DNA of 64,000 nt, taken from Lepidostoma basale (Eukaryota > Arthropoda > Insecta > Trichoptera > Lepidostomatidae). How positions within the stretch are numbered: the first letter of the stretch is position 1; the number at the start of each line of letters is the position of its first letter. The stretch is taken from positions 310,001-374,000 of the forward strand of contig JAHDVF020001465.1 of assembly GCA_022606425.2 (NCBI GenBank), given 5' to 3'. This document shows, in pieces, positions 60,515 through 64,000 of the stretch. Position numbers and translations under genes: made by a program. The notes under the pieces are model-generated. The model searched no databases and had not been told where the DNA came from. It saw only the letters and a list, made by a program, of their open reading frames with translations.

Positions 60515-61165
60515 TGAGATATAACAAAAATAAAAATAAAAATAGCTGCGCATTGAGGACATAATAGAAGGAAGGCTAGGTGTAGGCAGGAGGTAAATAT
60601 CCTGGTTCCGCAATATCAAATAGTATACAATTTCACGCAATATAAAATTTTTAAAGTAAGTGTTCTATGTACAATAAAGAAAAAGTGAAATAAAACGACT
60701 TTTCCCGTTTGTATCCTAAGCCGATATTTTCTATTTCAATAAGGGTTGTCTTCGAACATGTGCCGGTAGGAGTGGAATAGTTCGTAATTAACGCGGATAT
60801 GGTGACAAAAAAACCTTTAATACGTAATATTCCTCCAAATGGGGCCTTGGGGCTCCTTCCCGTCTACCACTGTATGAGGTAGCTACGGTCTAAAAATTCT
60901 CGAAGATCCATGCTTTTATTTGCAAGTGTTGGTTTCTCTAATACAGCGGTTCTCAAACTTTTTTGGCTAGGGAACCCTTTTAATAATAATAATAATATGA
61001 TAAATTTTAAAGCTCTGTTTTTGTGATGTAATCACCTCAAGCGCTTTTGAAACACTAAATATTTTATGGAGCTCTAAAATAAGGAAATTCTAAATAATGA
61101 AAACAAAAAAAAAATGGATACATTTTTTTATTATTATCATATATTTAGTAAAATTCACAATGGAA
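60515..61165. other. no gene seen
   Basis: Unassigned, with a short LINE-like patch at 60548-60605 (LRIEDIIEGRLGVGRR.ISWFRN, LINE-E type). Confidence 0.45.
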
Positions 61166-61169
61166 AAAC

Positions 61170-61605
61170 AAAGACATGGCCATTAAAAGTAAGATGAGAA
61201 TCTATAAAGCATGCGTAAGGCCAATAATAACATATGGCGTCGAAGCAAAGGGAGACACAGTAAGGACCAAACAAGTTTTGAGGTCTTCCGAAATGAAGAC
61301 ACTGAGGACGATAGCAGGCAAGACACTAAGAGATCGCGTGAGGAACACCCGAATAAGAGAGATATGTGAGGTTGAGGATATTATAAGATGGAGCAGACAG
61401 CGAAAAAAATACTGGTACGGTCATGTTCAAATAATGGACACCACCAGACTCCTCTATAATTGCATAATCAACCTCATGGGACTCGTCCTCGTGGAGGTTC
61501 TTCTAAAAGATGGAAGGACAGCTGGGAATCTACCTCACAGGAGGAGCAACACTCTGGAAAACAGACCACATAGGTCTACAATTAGTAAGAAGAAGAAGAA
61601 GAATA
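61170..61605 (+). mobile_element. LINE-G ORF2 C-terminal fragment
   Basis: Open frame: AIKSKMRIYKACVRPIITYGVEAKGDTVRTKQVLRSSEMKTLRTIAGKTLRDRVRNTRIREICEVEDIIRWSRQRKKYWYGHVQ, then the terminal GRTAGNLPHRRSNTLENRPHRSTI and (AAG)n. Confidence 0.88.
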
Positions 61606-61754
61606 TATATTTAATGTGCTTCCACTTGAGTTTATCGTCGACCGGTTTCGGCAGCTCGCTGCCATTTTATGGTCACATCTGCTGTCACCAGAAGATGGCA
61701 GCGAGCTGCCGAAACCGGTTGACGATAAACACAAGTGGAAGCACACTGAATATA
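61606..61754. repeat. foldback element, family B, compact 149-bp palindrome
   Basis: Arms TATATTTAATGTGCTTCCAC and complement meet almost without spacer. The right arm has CAGAAGA 61689-61695, helix II GGCAGC/GCUGCC (61697-61702/61705-61710), GAAAC 61711-61715, CG, GUU. The left arm has lost the CAGAAGA box. Confidence 0.85.
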
Positions 61755-61889
61755 CTCGAATGTTAATAAAAAAAAACTGTTTAATTTTTTATTATTTTCA
61801 TTATTTAAAATTAACTTCTACCAAGAAATTTCAACTAAAAATATTAATCATTTTAAGCAAATCCTGGCTTTATGTTCATTGTTTAATTA

Positions 61890-62232
61890 TATGTGGCCAT
61901 ATGGCGAGGACAGTGGATGATCGGTGGACCAGAAATGAATGGATCAGAGATTGGATCAAAGTTGCCGACGTAGCGCACAAAATAGCCTCGTTGAAGTGGA
62001 ATTGGGCCGGATATAGCGAGGATGAGGGATTATCGGTGGACAAGACGCACCCTGGAGTGGCGACCAAGAACCGGCCACAAATATCCTGGCAGACCATAAT
62101 CATGATGGTCTGATGACATTAAGAGAGTGGCAGGAGTTCAATGGCACATAGTTGTGATAGTAGGGAAGGGAGGCCTATGTCCAACACTGGACTAAAGGCC
62201 GACTATGGATGAAGATGATGATATAATTATAA
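61890..62232 (+). mobile_element. LINE-M (LINE-F-like) 3' fragment
   Basis: Encodes RDWIKVADVAHKIASLKWNWAGY, then NRPQISWQTI, and ends GGLCPTLD with a (GAT)n tail. Confidence 0.75.
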
Positions 62233-62334
62233 TCATTTGTATACACCAGAGTTTTTTTTTATCTCCAATTAGTGTTTACAACTTTTTAGATATTGATTCT
62301 CATGACATGTGATATTAAGCTAATCCATAATCAT

Positions 62335-62402
62335 TATCTTTTCACGTGAATTCTACACCAGACCAAGGAAACTATGACAATCATACTGCCATCGCCAGTT
62401 TT
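62335..62402 (-). mobile_element. tRNA-SINE body fragment
   Basis: Complement of the SINE body (CACGTGAATTCTACACCAGA, ACAATCATACTGCCATCGCC); the tRNA head is missing. Confidence 0.6.
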
Positions 62403-62409
62403 TTTTAGG

Positions 62410-62540
62410 TCGTATGACCTGTTTGTGACGGTGGGCTATCCTGGGATGTTGATGTCTGGCCATTTCTCCTTCTTGAGTGTCTTCATTTCTGACAATCTAA
62501 GCACGTTTTTTTAGTTGTGTTGTCCGCCCTGCGTTCGATA
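62410..62540 (-). mobile_element. LINE-G relic
   Basis: Faint complement of the TLRLSEMKTLKKEKWPDINIP region. Low certainty. Confidence 0.35.
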
Positions 62541-62904
62541 TCATATGTCGTGGTCGGTGGGTCCATTACAAAAAGGTCAATTAAGCCATTGAGAATGGTG
62601 TACAAAAGCCATTTGAAGTCATCTTTTTTTCCTGTTTACTTGAAACCTCAAAATAATTAGTATACCAAATTCAGTCACCTTAAAATTAACATTATCCACT
62701 GTTATAAAAACTGGTAATTTGGTTTCTTGACCTTGCTTGCTTGAATTATGTATAATCGGAATATTGAATAAACACAATCATAATATGATTAGCAAACATC
62801 AGGAGTTCTTTGTACCCAAATAACGGTCATAATTTACAAGCATACAGTCAGCTATGCTATTCAATAAAATTTTGCAATTGTATTATATAATAATATTTGT
62901 AGTA

Positions 62905-63290
62905 GATATCTGGAGTGCCTCAGGGTTATGCACTTGGTCCACTATTTTTTTATATTCTTCAATGACCTTAAATAAGCTACTGTCAACAGATTTGTTTAAT
63001 TTGTTAAGAAACTATGTAATTAAAAGTAAAACCTAACATTCTTTCTTCTTAATACAAAAATAAAAATAGACCGTCCCACAAGATATTCCTCTCACCATAA
63101 TTTTAAAGTTCCTCACTGTTGCTCAGCTCTAGCCCAAAAGCAATTTCCATTCGGCGCGCCCTATATTTTCAATTGTCTTCCTGAGAATCTTAAATCAATT
63201 AACGACACTAAGAAATTTAAACGTGCTCTAACCAAATATATAAAGGGGTCAACCTTAGACGTTGAAAAAATATTTTTCTTTTGGATTTAG
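62905..63290 (+). mobile_element. LINE-N, decayed RT and C-terminus
   Basis: 62910-62970 reads SGVPQGYALGPLFFYIFFNDLK, an RT motif B region. 63055-63240 reads RYSSHHNFKVPHCCSALAQKQFPFGAPYIFNCLPENLKSINDTKKFKRALTKYI, a Jockey/R1-type C-terminus. The YADD region between them is deleted. Confidence 0.75.
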
Positions 63291-63294
63291 TAAT

Positions 63295-63670
63295 TTTAAT
63301 TATATTATCATATTGCGATTACCAATGTTAGCATAAGATTACTAACAACCGCCATTTTACTAACAAACCGCCATTTTACTAACAATTCTACTAACATCCT
63401 ATTTTATGTAGTTGCCACGATACAGGCCATGCCTAGTGTGACAACTACAGTCCATAAACTTTTTTTGGCAAATTATTGTTATAACATGTAAACATGTTAA
63501 AAAGCATAACATTCTCATTCATGTTTAACCCTGATAGAAACATTTTGAACTTTACAGAGGCATTTGAGATACTCGTATTTGTGTGCGATAAATATGCTTT
63601 CATATCATTGAGAAACTTGCTGAGTTAATTATAAAGTGACGTTATATGAAAAAAAGGAAATTTTGGTACA
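63295..63670. other. no gene seen
   Basis: Contains a short direct repeat of CCGCCATTTTACTAACAA (63350-63385); otherwise unassigned. Confidence 0.45.
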
Positions 63671-63679
63671 CGTATATCC

Positions 63680-63765
63680 GGGTGGTGGTCTAGGGGAATG
63701 TACACTCGGATCCTTATCCAGGATACGTGGGTTCAAACCTAGATGTGGCTCGGTTCTATCTGTTT
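63680..63765 (+). mobile_element. tRNA-like SINE head
   Basis: A-box-like TGGTCTAGGGG and B-box-like GGGTTCAAACC in tRNA spacing, followed by an unrelated TGGCTCGGTTCTATCTG body. Confidence 0.5.
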
Positions 63766-63819
63766 AATAAAGATGTGTTTCATATATACAACTAAATACT
63801 ATTGATTTATTGACTTTTT

Positions 63820-64000
63820 GTTCTTCTTCTTCTTCTTCCTCAGCTGGATATAGGCCTCCTCCATTTTCTTCCACTTCACTCTATCTTGGGCTTTTCTTTG
63901 TATTATACCCGCGACAAGGATAATGTCGTCGGCCCAGCTTTTTTGGGATCGGCCCACTCCTCTTCTTCTATCCCATGGTCTCCATTTGAGGACTCTGGGT
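63820..64000 (-). mobile_element. LINE 3' end, cut by window edge
   Basis: Minus strand: RPWDRRRGVGRSQKSWADDIILVAGI, with KIEWKKMEEAYIQ downstream and the (AAG)n complement at 63820-63838. Unassigned family. Confidence 0.75.

Noticed and set aside
61606..61754. Rho-independent terminator-like hairpin
   Set aside because: Eukaryotic context; the palindrome is a foldback element shared with 26.3-27.0 kb.

Overview
The window is a piece of a repeat-rich animal genome. It is AT-rich and made almost entirely of transposable elements (mariner, pogo/Tigger-like, several non-LTR retrotransposon families, tRNA-derived SINEs, MITEs and foldback elements). I found no host protein gene, rRNA or functional tRNA that I can support. 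The element mix points to an arthropod, probably an insect. Short TACCTACC-type runs (near 2470, 2705 and 6600) are common in Lepidoptera, but that is weak evidence and I do not assign an order.

Labels used below: LINE-A is a non-LTR retrotransposon with a (GATTT)n tail; its one full-length copy lies at 39669-43793 (minus strand), with intact ORF1 and an intact endonuclease/reverse-transcriptase ORF2. LINE-B is the most abundant family: more than 20 5'-truncated copies ending in ...GGCGTGATGG plus (TTAG)n or (TTG)n. LINE-D to LINE-N are other truncated non-LTR families, recognised by the C-terminal part of ORF2 (YGSEAW/RRMCG/GHMERM-like motifs). Element C is a non-coding element sharing its last ~70 bp with LINE-B. 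MITE-G is a MITE with long terminal inverted repeats.

Layout: 0-14 kb holds a mariner end, element C, SINEs, LINE-B/D/E/G/H fragments and an 876-bp GAAGGA purine tract. 14-16 kb holds a deleted pogo/Tigger-like transposon. 16-26 kb holds LINE-A/B/J copies and a near-intact mariner (22645-23930) inside a LINE-A copy. 26-36 kb holds foldback elements, a CR1/L2-like LINE and a Penelope-like (PLE) GIY-YIG relic. 37-45 kb is a nest in which full-length LINE-A sits inside LINE-B. 45-64 kb holds more LINE fragments, a decayed second mariner inside a foldback element, MITE-G copies and degenerate LINEs.

The most interesting signal is a set of short motifs with type I hammerhead-ribozyme architecture: stem I / C-U-G-A-N-G-A / helix II / GAAAC / tiny palindromic loop / GUC / stem I. 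They occur in at least six unrelated sequence families, mostly as inverted pairs in foldback elements, and two flank the PLE GIY-YIG relic. Helices pair although the bases differ between families, which suggests a selected RNA structure. Several families deviate at core bases, and all carry an extra U before helix II, so activity is unproven. Nested insertions with visible empty sites and target duplications give a clear relative chronology for several families.
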